Notes: generated from the sequence alone by a model not told the origin. Shown: positions 12,881-21,086, numbered from the stretch's first letter. The stretch: 21,086 bases of DNA from Prevotellaceae bacterium (GCA_031257655.1 JAIROF010000049.1:1-21086), one strand, 5' to 3'. Numbers and translations are program-made.

Positions 12881-12907
12881 ACGCAACCGGCGAGTGCGCA
12901 GCATGAG

Positions 12908-12940
12908 CAAGCCCCGCAGGTAGCCTACCTGCGGGGCTTG
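12908..12940. other. Perfect 15-bp-stem hairpin downstream of the pcm operon
   Basis: 12908-12922 and 12926-12940 (CAAGCCCCGCAGGTA and its complement) form a 15-bp perfect stem around a 3-base loop. No T-tract follows directly; a second hairpin with T-tract lies just after it. Confidence 0.8.
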
Positions 12941-12944
12941 ATAA

Positions 12945-12972
12945 CGCCGCATCTCATGCGGCGGTGCTTTTT
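12945..12972 (+). terminator. Intrinsic terminator of the pcm-hydrolase operon
   Basis: CGCCGCAT (12945-12952) pairs with ATGCGGCG (12956-12963) around a CTC loop, followed by GTGC and five T bases (12968-12972). Confidence 0.8.
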
Positions 12973-13024
12973 GCTTGCGAAAAAAAAGCCGAAAAATTCT
13001 ACCGCTGTTAGCGTTCAGCAAAAA

Positions 13025-14473
13025 TCACTTTGCCAGCTGCAAGCCTTTCAGCTTGTCCCATGCGCCCCGCGTAAAATCGGGCACCTGTACCGGCGCCGAG
13101 CTGTTGGCAACGGAAATCTTGGAGAGCTCCGTAATAGCCGACCACTCCGCAGCGTCGTACACATCCTGATCCAGCGGCAAGCCGTTGCGCAGGCAGTATA
13201 CCAGGCGGTAGTCCATGATGAAGTCCATGCCGCCATGTCCGCCCACCGTTTTTGCAAATTCGCCCACCTCCTGCACAATGGGGTGCTCGTAAACCTTTAT
13301 CAGGCTGTCCATTTTTTCCTGGCTCAAGGCGCTGTGAGCGTTTGGCTCCAGGGCGATGGCGCGCTTCGGGTACTTCTGCGCAAAGCCTTTGGTGCCCGAC
13401 ACCAAGTGGATGCGGCTGTAGGGGCGCGGGCTGGCAACGTCGTGCTGAATGAGGATGGACTTGCCCTTGGCGGTTTTTACCAGCGTAGTGTTCATGTCGC
13501 CCTGCCGGTAGGACGTTTTTGCCTGCTCCGAATCTTCGCCAAAGCGCTCCTTGGCGTAGGCCGTCATGTTGAACTGGTCGGTGGAGAGGGATACGAGGTA
13601 GCTCATCTTGTCGCCGCGGTGAATGTTCAGGATTTGGCAAATAGGGCCTAAGCCGTGCGTTGGGTAGAGGTTGCCGTTGCCTTCGGCGTTTTCTTTCAGC
13701 CGCCAGTAGTCCCAGTAGCCTTTCAGCCCCGGACGCTTCACCTTTTCCTCTTCGCCTGCTTTTCCGGCGCCCGGCTGGTACGATTCGGCGGCGTTGAGGC
13801 GCTCGTTGAAGTTCAGCTCCCGCAGGTCGTGGATGTAGGCGCCCTCTACGTGCACCACCTCGCCGAACACGCCCTGCTGCGCCATGTTGAGCGTTGCCAT
13901 TTCAAAGAAGTCGTAGCAGCAGTTTTCCAGCTGCATGCAGTGCCGGCGGGTTTTTTCGGCGGTGTTGACCAGCTGCCAGCATTCGTCGATGGTGCGCGCT
14001 GCGGGCACCTCAATGGCTACGTGCTTTCCGTGCTCCATGGCGTAAACCGCAATGGGCGTATGCAGCGCCCAGTGGGTGCAGATGTAGATGAGGTCAATGT
14101 CGTCCCGCTCGCACACCTGCTTCCACGCCTCCTCGCCAATGTACTCGTCGGCTTTGGGGCGCTCTCTTCGCGCCAAGTTTTCCTGAACTCTGTCGAGGTT
14201 GTACTGCTCCAAATCGCAGATTGCTTTTACCTCTACACCTTCGATGTAGGTAAACCGGTTAACGGCGCCCGGCCCCCTCATGCCCAGCCCGATGAACCCA
14301 ACGCGCACGACCGGTATCGGGTCGCAGCGCAGCAGCAGCACATCGGTTTGTCCGGCAGGCCGTGCAGGCTCCGCCACCGTGATTACGTTGCCCTGCTCGC
14401 AGGACAAGGTGAGCATTGCGGCGCCCGTAAGCGACAGGCACAGCGCAAGTGCAGTAATTTTTGTACGTTTCAT
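13025..14473 (-). CDS. GH109 family alpha-N-acetylgalactosaminidase, lipoprotein
   Basis: The 482-residue enzyme begins with a lipoprotein signal ending in the lipobox LTLS-C25. The NAD-dependent GH109 fold follows: Rossmann loop VGFIGLGMRG, then CTHWALHTPIAVYAMEHGKHVAIEVPAA, NCCYDFFEMATLNM, GEVVHVEGAYIHDLR and the active-site-region block NGNLYPTHGLGPICQ. Family members remove alpha-linked GalNAc (e.g. from blood group A or mucin-type glycans) by a redox/elimination mechanism with bound NAD+. Some relatives have other specificities, so the substrate is probable, not certain. It is the last gene of the leftward cluster, 40 bases after the GH20 gene, with no promoter of its own seen. Lipidation suggests periplasmic or surface placement. 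No frame damage is seen. Confidence 0.9.
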   Translation of the reverse strand: MKRTKITALALCLSLTGAAMLTLSCEQGNVITVAEPARPAGQTDVLLLRCDPIPVVRVGFIGLGMRGPGAVNRFTYIEGVEVKAICDLEQYNLDRVQENLARRERPKADEYIGEEAWKQVCERDDIDLIYICTHWALHTPIAVYAMEHGKHVAIEVPAARTIDECWQLVNTAEKTRRHCMQLENCCYDFFEMATLNMAQQGVFGEVVHVEGAYIHDLRELNFNERLNAAESYQPGAGKAGEEEKVKRPGLKGYWDYWRLKENAEGNGNLYPTHGLGPICQILNIHRGDKMSYLVSLSTDQFNMTAYAKERFGEDSEQAKTSYRQGDMNTTLVKTAKGKSILIQHDVASPRPYSRIHLVSGTKGFAQKYPKRAIALEPNAHSALSQEKMDSLIKVYEHPIVQEVGEFAKTVGGHGGMDFIMDYRLVYCLRNGLPLDQDVYDAAEWSAITELSKISVANSSAPVQVPDFTRGAWDKLKGLQLAK

Positions 14474-14513
14474 TGCTTGTAATTTTTTTTAAGATGATGG
14501 TTATGGAGAATTG

Positions 14514-16178
14514 CTACTTTTCCTCTTTTTTCTCAACCCTGCTTTCGGACAAAAACGAGCGGTTGTAGCGGATACCCATAACGTCGTAGCGCGTCATCAG
14601 CTGAATGAGGCGCTCCTGAAAGCTGTCGTAGTCCCGCTTTTCTTTTGGTATCCACCCAACTTCTGCAACGGCTGCCGCGCGCGGGTAGGCCATGTAGAGC
14701 ACGTGCCCAAAGTTCGGCATGTACTCCGTCCACACGTTAGCCTGAAATCCGAGCACCCGCTTGGCTTCCTCTGCGGTTAAGCCTGCCGGAGTAGGCTCGT
14801 AGGAGTAAACCTTCCATATCGGCACGTAGCCGCCAATGGTGTGCGGCTCCGTTTTGGGGTTTGCCTGGTAGTAGTCGAAGTAGGCGTAAGCGTTGGGCGT
14901 CATGATGACGTTGTTGCCGCTGCGAATGGCCTTTACGATAGCGTCGCTGCTTGCCCACGTGCGCCAGTACATGACGGTTGCGCTCGGCGTGACGCCGCCC
15001 TCCAGAATTTCGTCCCAGCCGATAATTTTCTTTCCCTTGCCGGCAAGAAATTTTTCAATTCGGGCAATGAAGTAGGATTGGAGCTCGTGCTCGTCCTTCA
15101 AGCCCTCCTTTTTTATCCTTTCCTGACAGGCGTGGCAGCGCGACCAGCGCACCTTTGGCGCTTCGTCGCCGCCAATGTGGATGTACTCCGAGGGGAAAAG
15201 CTCGGCCACCTCCGTCAGGATGTCCTCCAAAAAGGCGAACGTTTCGTCTTTGGGGCAAAAAATATCGTTGAACACTCCCCAAAGGCCTTCCACCTCAAAT
15301 GGCCCGCCGGTGCAGGAGTACTGTGGGTAGGCTGTCAGCGCGGCAACGGCGTGCCCCGGCAGCTCTATTTCGGGGATAACCGTAACGAAGCGCTTTTCGG
15401 CGTAGGCAAGCACCTCCTTCACGTCGTCCTGCGTGTAGAAGCCGCCGTAGCGGGTGTTGTCCCACTGCCGCTTTTCGGGGGCAACGTAGGCGCCTTTCAG
15501 CGTGCGGTTGCGGTAGGCGCCCACCTCCGTCAGCTTCGGGTACTTTTTGATTTCGAGGCGCCAGCCCTGGTCTTCCGTCAGGTGCCAGTGGAAAGTATTC
15601 ATTTTATGGTAGGCCAGCAGGTCGATGTACTGCATCACCTCGCTTTTGCTCATGAAGTGGCGGGCAACGTCGAGGTGCAGCCCGCGATAGCTGTACCGGG
15701 GCGCGTCCTCTATCTCAACGCAGGGGATAGCCCACTTTACGCCAACGGCCTGATGCCGGCTCTCAATCTGCGCAGGCAGCAGCTGGCGAATGGTCTGCAT
15801 GGCGTAGAAAATGCCGCGGGGCGTTTTTGCCTCTACCTGCACGCCATTTTTCTTCACCGAAAGCTTGTAGGCTTCGTCGCCGCTCAGCTTTGGGTTGAGC
15901 GTACACGTCAGCGCGTTTTCGCTCGCCCCGCGCTCTACCACCGCCAGCTCAAACCCGGCGGCAAGCTTGAGCTGCTCGTTGAGCCGCGCCACGGCGTGCT
16001 GCATTTGCACGGTGTTTGCGCCCAGCACAATCTTAGTTTGAGGGTTAACGGTAAATTCGCCTGCCCGCACCGCGCATTTTGCCGGCAGCGGAATGAGGTT
16101 TAATGATGTTGAACTTTGAGCATGAACGGTTGCCGCAAAGAGAGCAGCGCATCCAAGCAGCGAAATTTTCTTTATCAT
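14514..16178 (-). CDS. GH20 beta-N-acetylhexosaminidase, exported
   Basis: The 554-residue protein starts with a Sec signal (MIKKISLLGCAALFAATVHA). A GH20b N-terminal domain runs from about residue 26 to 150, and the GH20 catalytic barrel follows. The barrel shows YRGLHLDVARHF, NTFHWHLTEDQGWR, IPEIELPGHA and the catalytic pair Asp338-Glu339 in HIGGDEAP, then IIGWDEILEGG. It removes terminal beta-linked GlcNAc or GalNAc using the substrate acetamido group. ATG 16178 is used; the in-frame extension to 16238 has no signal-like character and would run to the preceding stop. Length is normal. It lies 60 bases after the GH2 gene and 40 before GH109 with no -7 box in either gap, so co-transcription is likely. 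The last residues (VEKKEEK) are charged and not T9SS-like. Confidence 0.93.
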   Translation of the reverse strand: MIKKISLLGCAALFAATVHAQSSTSLNLIPLPAKCAVRAGEFTVNPQTKIVLGANTVQMQHAVARLNEQLKLAAGFELAVVERGASENALTCTLNPKLSGDEAYKLSVKKNGVQVEAKTPRGIFYAMQTIRQLLPAQIESRHQAVGVKWAIPCVEIEDAPRYSYRGLHLDVARHFMSKSEVMQYIDLLAYHKMNTFHWHLTEDQGWRLEIKKYPKLTEVGAYRNRTLKGAYVAPEKRQWDNTRYGGFYTQDDVKEVLAYAEKRFVTVIPEIELPGHAVAALTAYPQYSCTGGPFEVEGLWGVFNDIFCPKDETFAFLEDILTEVAELFPSEYIHIGGDEAPKVRWSRCHACQERIKKEGLKDEHELQSYFIARIEKFLAGKGKKIIGWDEILEGGVTPSATVMYWRTWASSDAIVKAIRSGNNVIMTPNAYAYFDYYQANPKTEPHTIGGYVPIWKVYSYEPTPAGLTAEEAKRVLGFQANVWTEYMPNFGHVLYMAYPRAAAVAEVGWIPKEKRDYDSFQERLIQLMTRYDVMGIRYNRSFLSESRVEKKEEK

Positions 16179-16238
16179 AATTTGGATTTGGATTTGGAGT
16201 TTTGTTTTTTTTAATTGGATTTTGAGTAAAATAGCCAC

Positions 16239-19200
16239 CTACGGAAGCGGTTGAATAAGGTATTCATAGCGGTATGAGCCATACTTGAGGCGGTACTGCT
16301 CTAAGGGCAGCGCACCCCAGCTGTTAATACCCGCTACACCCATTTGGCGATAGTCCACGTTGAGGTAGATTTCGTTGCGCTTGCTCAGCTCGCCGGAGTG
16401 GTATTGCCGCCTGTCTTTTTCGGGGTCTAAGTCGTTGATGGAGTAGAACAGCGCCGAAAATGCTATGGGCAGCGCGCCCGTTATCTTCAGCCCCCTCCCC
16501 TTTTTGTCGGTCAGCGAAAGCCAGCGCACGTCGGTTTTGTTGCCGTTTTCCTGCGGACGCACGTAGGGGAAAAACTGCTCGTCCACCGTACTCTTGTACA
16601 AGCCCACGTGGGCGGAGTAATTGCGGTCAACGTAGTTTTCCCAGGGGCCGCGGCCGTAGTAGGTCAGGTTGCTGTACTGCTTTGGCACGACAAAGCAGGC
16701 GCCGAATTTCGGCATCATGGGGTACTCTCCCTTTACTTTTTCAAAGCTGTTTGCTACGGCAATCGTGCCGCTGCCGTCCACCGTGTAGGCCTGCGTGAGC
16801 TTGGCGTCGCCGTTGAGCAGAGATTTTTCGGCAACAATCCGGTAGGCTTCGCCCTCCTGAGTAACCGTTACCGTTGCGGGCTCCGTTTTGCCGGCGTCGC
16901 GCCACACGCGCAGCGTGTTGTTTAAGCCTGCGCCGTGGTCGTTGTCGGTCATGGCCCGCCAAAAGTTGACTTGTCCGCCGCCGCCGCTGCCTATCAGCTT
17001 TTGCCCGTTGTAGGTATAGCTCTTGATAGCGCCCGTTTCCAAGTCAAACGTTACCGAGAAATTTTTTCCCTTTCCCGTCCACTCTTTTTCCGTTTGCGTA
17101 GCCCTGATTGGCGCTTGCGACGGAGCGAATGCAGGCGCTACAAAATCGGAGAGGGCAAATTGCTCGCAGGCGACCTCAAAATCCTTAGAGAGGAACGGCT
17201 CGGCAGCTTTCAGCTTGTAGCTTACGTTCAAAAAATATTCCTTGCCGGATTGGAGGGCGTAGGTTACGGGCAGCTTCACTTTTTCCGTTTGCTGCGGGGC
17301 TACGTTGAGGGTTTCCAGCCGCCCCGACTGCACGGGCACCCCGTTTTCGAGCAGCTCCCACGCAAGGTAGTAGCGGCTCAAATCGCGAAAATAGTTTTTG
17401 TTTTTCACCTCCACCTCGTAGCGTTGCCCGTTGGCGAGCGTTGTGCCGATGTTTTGGTACACCTTTTTCACCTCGTGTGCGCCGGGGTTGGGGATTCTCG
17501 CGGGGTTGACCACGCCGTTTATCAAAAAGTTGCGGTCGTTGCCCTTTCCCTCAAACACCGATTCCGGCTCAAAGTCGCCGCCGTAGGCGTAGAACGTTTT
17601 CCCGTTGCGGGTAACCTGCAAGCCCTGGTCTATCCAGTCCCAGATAAATCCGCCCTGCAAGGTCGGATACTTAGGGTCTTCTATCACCTCCCAGTACTCC
17701 TTAAAGTTGCCGAGGCTATTGCCCATAGCGTGGGCGTACTCCGAAGAAATCATGGGGCGGTCGGGGCGATTTTCTGCGTACCAGCGGAAGCCGTTCGGGC
17801 TGGGGTACTGCGGCACGTAGATATCGGTGTTCCACTCGTGCACGGCGCGCTCGTACTGCACGGGGCGGGTTGGGTCGGCTTTTTTCAGCGCGATGTAGGC
17901 GTTGTAGAAGTTGTAGCCGTTGCCGGCTTCGTTGCCCAGCGACCAGAACGTAACGCAGGGGTGGTTTTTGTCGCGCTCGTACATGCGCATCACGCGGTCG
18001 AGGTGAGCGGTGAGCCAGCGGTAGTTGTTGCCCAGCGTTTTGTCCAAGCTGTAGTACAGCCCGTGCGATTCGATGTTGGCTTCGTCGCAAACGTAAATTC
18101 CGTACTCGTCGCACAGCTCGTAAAACAGGGGATCGGAGGGGTAGTGGCAGGTTCGCACGGCGTTTACGTTGAGCTGCTTCATCAGCTCAATGTCCTTGCG
18201 CATGTCGGCTTCGGAGATGACGTGCGCCGTCTGCGGGTCGTGCTCGTGGCGGTTTACGCCCTTAATGAGCACCGGCTGCCCGTTGACCAGCACCTGCGCA
18301 TTTTTGATTTCGACGGTACGGAAGCCCACGCGCGCGGGGATTACCTCCAGCGTGTTGCTGTCGAAGTCCCGCAGCGTGATGTAGAGCGTGTAGAGGCTGG
18401 GCGTTTCGGCCGACCACGCCTTTACATTCGGCACATCTGCGGTAAGCGCATAGGTTTTTTTCCGCTCATTAATAGGGTAATTTACTACGCTCCTGTCAAC
18501 AACAGGGACTCCGTCGGCGCTTATCACCTCGGCTTGTATGCTTACCAGCGTGTCGGCTTTTTCGTTCTTCTTCGGGGCGTAGCTGTTCAGCTCTACCGAC
18601 AGGCTGAAGACGCCGTTTTTGTAGCTTTCGTCAAGCGTGCTGATGACTTTGAAGTCGCGGATGTCCAGCTTTGGCGTTGCGTAGAGGTACACGTCGCGCT
18701 CAATGCCGGATATGCGCCAAAAATCCTGGCATTCGAGGTAGCTGCCCATGCTCCAGCGGTAAACTTCGAGGGCTACCGTATTTTGGCCGGCGCGCAGGTA
18801 GGAGGTGATATCAAATTCCGCCGCCAGCTTAGCATCCTCGCTGTAGCCCACGTACTGCCCGTTAACCCAAATGTAAAACGCGGACTTCACCGCGCCCAGG
18901 TGGATGAAGACCTGCCGCCCCTCCCACGACGCCGGGATGGTGAACGTGCGGCGGTAGGAGCCAACGGGGTTGTAGTCCGACGGGATATTTTCGACCAGCT
19001 TGCTGGGGTCGAGCTTGGCGTATGGAGCGCCAAACTCAAAGGGATGGTTGACGTAAATGGGGTAGCCGTAGGTTTTGCCGGTGTTGTTGAACTCCCAGTT
19101 GGCGGGTACCTGAAAGCTATCCCAGCCCGACACGTCGAACGAATCTTTGTAGAAGTCCACCGGGCGCAGAGAGGGATTTTCTACCCACTTGAACTTCCAC

Positions 19201-19433
19201 GTGCCGTTGAGCGACTGGAAGTAGGCCGACTGCTCTTTTTTGCGCCCCTCTGCCAGCGCCCGCGTTTCGTAGGCAAACGCGCTCGCGCGCATGGGCATCC
19301 GGTTGACGTTGGTTACCGAAACATTTTGCCACTCCTTGAGCTCGGCAGCGCTACTTTTTTGCGCCGGCTGAGCATAAGCATAGCTCGCAAGCGCAGAAGG
19401 AATTGCAAGGCATAAAAGTATTTTTTTTGTCAT
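16239..19433 (-). CDS. GH2 beta-galactosidase (LacZ-like), exported
   Basis: The 1064-residue enzyme has a signal peptide (MTKKILLCLAIPSALASYAYA). The sugar-binding domain (LNGTWKFKW, VPANWEFNNTGKTYGYPIYVN), the immunoglobulin-like domain and the GH2 barrel follow. Two glutamates match LacZ: the acid/base Glu502 in WSLGNEAGNG and the nucleophile Glu565 in SSEYAHAMGNSLGN. Late blocks FIWDWIDQGL, YGRGPWENYVDRN and YLIQPLP fit the DUF4981 and small-chain (Bgal_small_N) regions, giving the full five-domain LacZ length. Export implies action on glycans outside the cytoplasm, not on imported lactose. ATG 19433 is chosen because a -7 box lies at 19478-19485, and the longer frame to 19475 would start beyond it. 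It heads a likely GH2-GH20-GH109 transcript. Confidence 0.95.
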   Translation of the reverse strand: MTKKILLCLAIPSALASYAYAQPAQKSSAAELKEWQNVSVTNVNRMPMRASAFAYETRALAEGRKKEQSAYFQSLNGTWKFKWVENPSLRPVDFYKDSFDVSGWDSFQVPANWEFNNTGKTYGYPIYVNHPFEFGAPYAKLDPSKLVENIPSDYNPVGSYRRTFTIPASWEGRQVFIHLGAVKSAFYIWVNGQYVGYSEDAKLAAEFDITSYLRAGQNTVALEVYRWSMGSYLECQDFWRISGIERDVYLYATPKLDIRDFKVISTLDESYKNGVFSLSVELNSYAPKKNEKADTLVSIQAEVISADGVPVVDRSVVNYPINERKKTYALTADVPNVKAWSAETPSLYTLYITLRDFDSNTLEVIPARVGFRTVEIKNAQVLVNGQPVLIKGVNRHEHDPQTAHVISEADMRKDIELMKQLNVNAVRTCHYPSDPLFYELCDEYGIYVCDEANIESHGLYYSLDKTLGNNYRWLTAHLDRVMRMYERDKNHPCVTFWSLGNEAGNGYNFYNAYIALKKADPTRPVQYERAVHEWNTDIYVPQYPSPNGFRWYAENRPDRPMISSEYAHAMGNSLGNFKEYWEVIEDPKYPTLQGGFIWDWIDQGLQVTRNGKTFYAYGGDFEPESVFEGKGNDRNFLINGVVNPARIPNPGAHEVKKVYQNIGTTLANGQRYEVEVKNKNYFRDLSRYYLAWELLENGVPVQSGRLETLNVAPQQTEKVKLPVTYALQSGKEYFLNVSYKLKAAEPFLSKDFEVACEQFALSDFVAPAFAPSQAPIRATQTEKEWTGKGKNFSVTFDLETGAIKSYTYNGQKLIGSGGGGQVNFWRAMTDNDHGAGLNNTLRVWRDAGKTEPATVTVTQEGEAYRIVAEKSLLNGDAKLTQAYTVDGSGTIAVANSFEKVKGEYPMMPKFGACFVVPKQYSNLTYYGRGPWENYVDRNYSAHVGLYKSTVDEQFFPYVRPQENGNKTDVRWLSLTDKKGRGLKITGALPIAFSALFYSINDLDPEKDRRQYHSGELSKRNEIYLNVDYRQMGVAGINSWGALPLEQYRLKYGSYRYEYLIQPLP

Positions 19434-19477
19434 AATGGAGTAAAGTATTTTTATTGGATGCTTACGTAAACACATTG

Positions 19478-19485
19478 CAAATGTA
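19478..19485 (-). promoter_or_regulatory. -7 box upstream of the GH2 gene
   Basis: On the minus strand this reads TACATTTG, an exact TAnnTTTG match about 45 bases before ATG 19433. No -33 TTTG is apparent, so an activator may be needed. It suggests the three glycosidase genes can be transcribed apart from the DUF3472 gene. Confidence 0.5.
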
Positions 19486-19530
19486 GTCAGGAATATGCTA
19501 CATCCACCACATCCTTCGTTAAAAGCTTAA

Positions 19531-20868
19531 CTAATGATTATTTTTTAACTTTTCTAAAAGATAATTTAGCTCGTCTAAATCCACGTCAGGCGGGGTTGGC
19601 TTTTCACTTTCCACATTGCGCAGCGTATCGCCAATGGGCGTATAGTCGCCGAAAAAACCGCCATTGCGGAGGAAGAAAGCGCCGTCCTCTACCCCACCCT
19701 TGTAGTCCATTCGCGCTCCCTTGCGGGCGGTATCGTCGGCGGAAAACCTCGCCCGCCCGCCAAGGTAGAGCCATTTACCGTCAAGCGTTCTTGCCCACTG
19801 GTTGTCGTACCTTGCCTGGCGCGACAGGTAGCCGTTGTCCGGCGAAAAGTTCTCCAAAAAGGAGTGCGCCCTTTTGTAGTAGGTCTCCGTCAGCGGGCGC
19901 AGAAAGGAGGCAATGAGCTGCCACTGCTGCTCGTGGGGCGTGTAGAAGCAGGCGGTGTACTCCGTGGCGCCGTGGCCGTCGGGCTTAACGCGCGTCAGGA
20001 ACTTGTAGGTATGCCCGGCCTCCCACGGGTAAATCAGGTAGCTTTGCCCGCCCGATCCTTCATTCCCAAACGAGCCGACGTGCACCGCTTCGCCCTTTGC
20101 AATCAATTTTATTTTGTGGCTGTCGGGGATTTCGCTGGGGTTGTCCGTTTTGAAAGGGCTCCAGACCGAAAAGAGCACCCGCCGCTCGGTGGCGGAGTTG
20201 ACCTGAATGCCAAAGTATCCCTCCCCAAATCCGTTGGCCATGTAGTAGCTGCCCACGGGGTCTTGCCCCAGCGGCACGGTCAGCTCGCTGTAAAACCACT
20301 CTACGATTTCTTTTTCCGGGAAAGGGAAGCCGAGGTGAACAGAGGGACCGCGTCGCCCCCAGTAGAAAGAGAACGTGCTCACGCAGGTTGCTTTGCCGGC
20401 AAGCGCCGTTCCGGTGACCATGAGGTCTATCGCTTCGGCGCCGGTTATTTTCGTTGAGGAGGCAGAGGCGCGCCGTCCTGTACGCTCATCTGCCGCCACC
20501 ACCACTCCCTGCAAGTCCACGCGGACGTAGCCGCTATCGGCAATCGTCACGCTTCCCAGCGGCGCCACCGCATTTGCACCGGGGGGCAGCGTCACCCGCC
20601 ATGCCGCGCCGGCGCACGCCGCGCTGACGCTTACCGTATCCGCAGCGTTGTACCGGAGCGAAAGGTGGAGGTCGCCGGGCTGCCCTACCCGAAAGAAAAC
20701 GCTCGTCTGCGCCCCGCTCTCGCCGGTGGGCTTTCCGGTTACGTAGGCGTTGCCGCCAAAGGGCACCGTGAGTACCGACGCATTAAGCTGCGGCTGGGCG
20801 GCTGCCGCTAAGCCATACAGAAAAAAAGATAAAAACGAGATGTAGCAGAGGTGTTTTTTTATGCTCAT
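19531..20868 (-). CDS. Secreted DUF3472 protein with DUF5077-like N-terminal domain
   Basis: The 445-residue protein has a signal peptide (about 1-24, FLSFFLYGLAAAAQ). A beta-rich N-terminal domain (about 30-155, VPFGGNAYVTG...GDLHLSLRYNAAD) of DUF5077 type comes next, then the DUF3472 region (about 170-370). The latter includes TFSFYWGRRGPSVHLGF, YYMANGFGEGYFGIQVNS, RRVLFSVWSPF and YLIYPWEAGHTYKFLTRV. The family is common beside Bacteroidota glycosidases. No enzymatic activity is established as far as I know; carbohydrate binding is a guess from the beta-sandwich look. It is the first gene of the leftward cluster, 97 bases before the GH2 start. No -7 box is seen upstream; instead two heptamer arrays and a palindromic element lie there. 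The C-terminus (LDELNYLLEKLKNNH) is not a T9SS sorting domain. Confidence 0.82.
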   Translation of the reverse strand: MSIKKHLCYISFLSFFLYGLAAAAQPQLNASVLTVPFGGNAYVTGKPTGESGAQTSVFFRVGQPGDLHLSLRYNAADTVSVSAACAGAAWRVTLPPGANAVAPLGSVTIADSGYVRVDLQGVVVAADERTGRRASASSTKITGAEAIDLMVTGTALAGKATCVSTFSFYWGRRGPSVHLGFPFPEKEIVEWFYSELTVPLGQDPVGSYYMANGFGEGYFGIQVNSATERRVLFSVWSPFKTDNPSEIPDSHKIKLIAKGEAVHVGSFGNEGSGGQSYLIYPWEAGHTYKFLTRVKPDGHGATEYTACFYTPHEQQWQLIASFLRPLTETYYKRAHSFLENFSPDNGYLSRQARYDNQWARTLDGKWLYLGGRARFSADDTARKGARMDYKGGVEDGAFFLRNGGFFGDYTPIGDTLRNVESEKPTPPDVDLDELNYLLEKLKNNH

Positions 20869-20873
20869 TTGAC

Positions 20874-20922
20874 TTAATGGTTAACGGTTAACGGTCAATG
20901 GTTAATGGTTAATGGTTAATGG
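20874..20922. repeat. Heptamer tandem repeat (TTAATGG)x7
   Basis: Seven units of seven bases, with variants TTAACGG and TCAATGG, end six bases before the start codon of the DUF3472 gene (read on the minus strand). The array occupies the place where a ribosome-binding site and promoter would be expected. Confidence 0.92.
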
Positions 20923-20941
20923 GCTTGCGCCTGCATTCTGT

Positions 20942-20991
20942 GCAGGGCTGGAGCCTTGCTTTTAGCGCGACGTAGCGCGGACACTACGCCG
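20942..20991 (-). repeat. Two-palindrome repeat element, copy B (inverted)
   Basis: GCAGGGCTGGAGCCTTGC (20942-20959), then TTTTAGCG, then a CGACGTAG...CTACGCCG palindrome (20968-20991). It has the same order and orientation as the copy at 9223-9272 and is reversed relative to 8456-8506. Confidence 0.8.
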
Positions 20992-20998
20992 TGCGGGG

Positions 20999-21086
20999 TT
21001 TTTAGTTTTTAGTTTTTAGTTTTTAGTTTTTAGTTTTTAGTTTTTAGTTTTTAGTTTTTAGTTTTTAGTTTTTAGTTTTTAGTTTT
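20999..21086. repeat. Heptamer tandem repeat (TTTTTAG), at least 12 units, cut by the window edge
   Basis: Perfect TTTTTAG units run for 88 bases to the end of the window. On the minus strand this is CTAAAAA, the same heptamer as at 8391-8439. As at that locus, it directly adjoins the CGGCGTAG palindrome. Confidence 0.95.

Noticed and set aside
14841..16103. Plus-strand open frame of 420 codons opposite GH20
   Set aside because: Shadow of the GH20 gene, whose HxGGDE motif and signal peptide are clear.
16935..19415. Plus-strand open frame of 826 codons opposite the GH2 gene
   Set aside because: It mirrors the GC-rich GH2 gene, has no recognisable domain and a composition typical of antisense shadows. 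The minus strand has intact LacZ catalytic motifs.
20999..21086. CRISPR array
   Set aside because: The units are 7 bases with no spacers; this is a simple tandem repeat.

Overview
The window looks like chromosomal DNA of a fairly GC-rich member of Bacteroidota, most likely order Bacteroidales. The evidence is a type IX secretion (T9SS) C-terminal sorting domain, a futalosine-pathway menaquinone gene (mqnE), an Mpi-family DNA invertase, PASTA and RluD proteins of Bacteroidales type, DUF6249 and DUF3472 proteins, GH2/GH20/GH109 glycosidases, and repeated use of the Bacteroidota promoter -7 box TAnnTTTG. No rRNA, tRNA, insertion sequence or CRISPR was seen.

Layout. (1) Positions 1-2040 form an AT-rich accessory island. 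The 3' end of an Eco57I/TaqI-like restriction-modification (or PglX-like) gene runs rightward. A second specificity domain with no methyltransferase part and no clear start codon meets it tail to tail, and an Mpi-type serine invertase follows. A perfect 33-bp inverted repeat lies inside the two specificity domains. I read this as a phase-variable, DNA-inverting specificity locus; it is the most interesting system here. (2) 2041-4280: repeat-bearing spacer, rpmH with a textbook promoter and long leader, a DUF6249 membrane protein, and a divergent ECF-type sigma factor coupled to a small membrane protein. (3) 4392-8396: mqnE, then a PASTA membrane protein and a T9SS cargo protein in one operon. 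(4) 8397-9494: a repeat-rich spacer with heptamer arrays, palindromic repeats, a decayed toxin-antitoxin pair, a duplicated gene tail and a 39-bp-stem hairpin. (5) 9495-12972: rluD, a convergent Gfo/Idh/MocA-like protein, then pcm and a metallo-beta-lactamase-fold hydrolase ending at a strong terminator. (6) 13025-20868, all leftward: DUF3472 protein, GH2 beta-galactosidase, GH20 beta-N-acetylhexosaminidase and GH109 alpha-N-acetylgalactosaminidase. (7) 20869-21086: two heptamer arrays and another palindromic repeat just upstream of that cluster.

How they work together. The four leftward genes encode exported enzymes able to strip Gal, GlcNAc and GalNAc from host-type glycans. No SusC/SusD pair is visible. 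The invertase could switch the restriction specificity domain and possibly act on distant promoters, as Mpi does in Bacteroides fragilis. The spacers carry a shared composite repeat (heptamer array plus two small palindromes) in both orientations. One copy directly precedes the glycosidase cluster.
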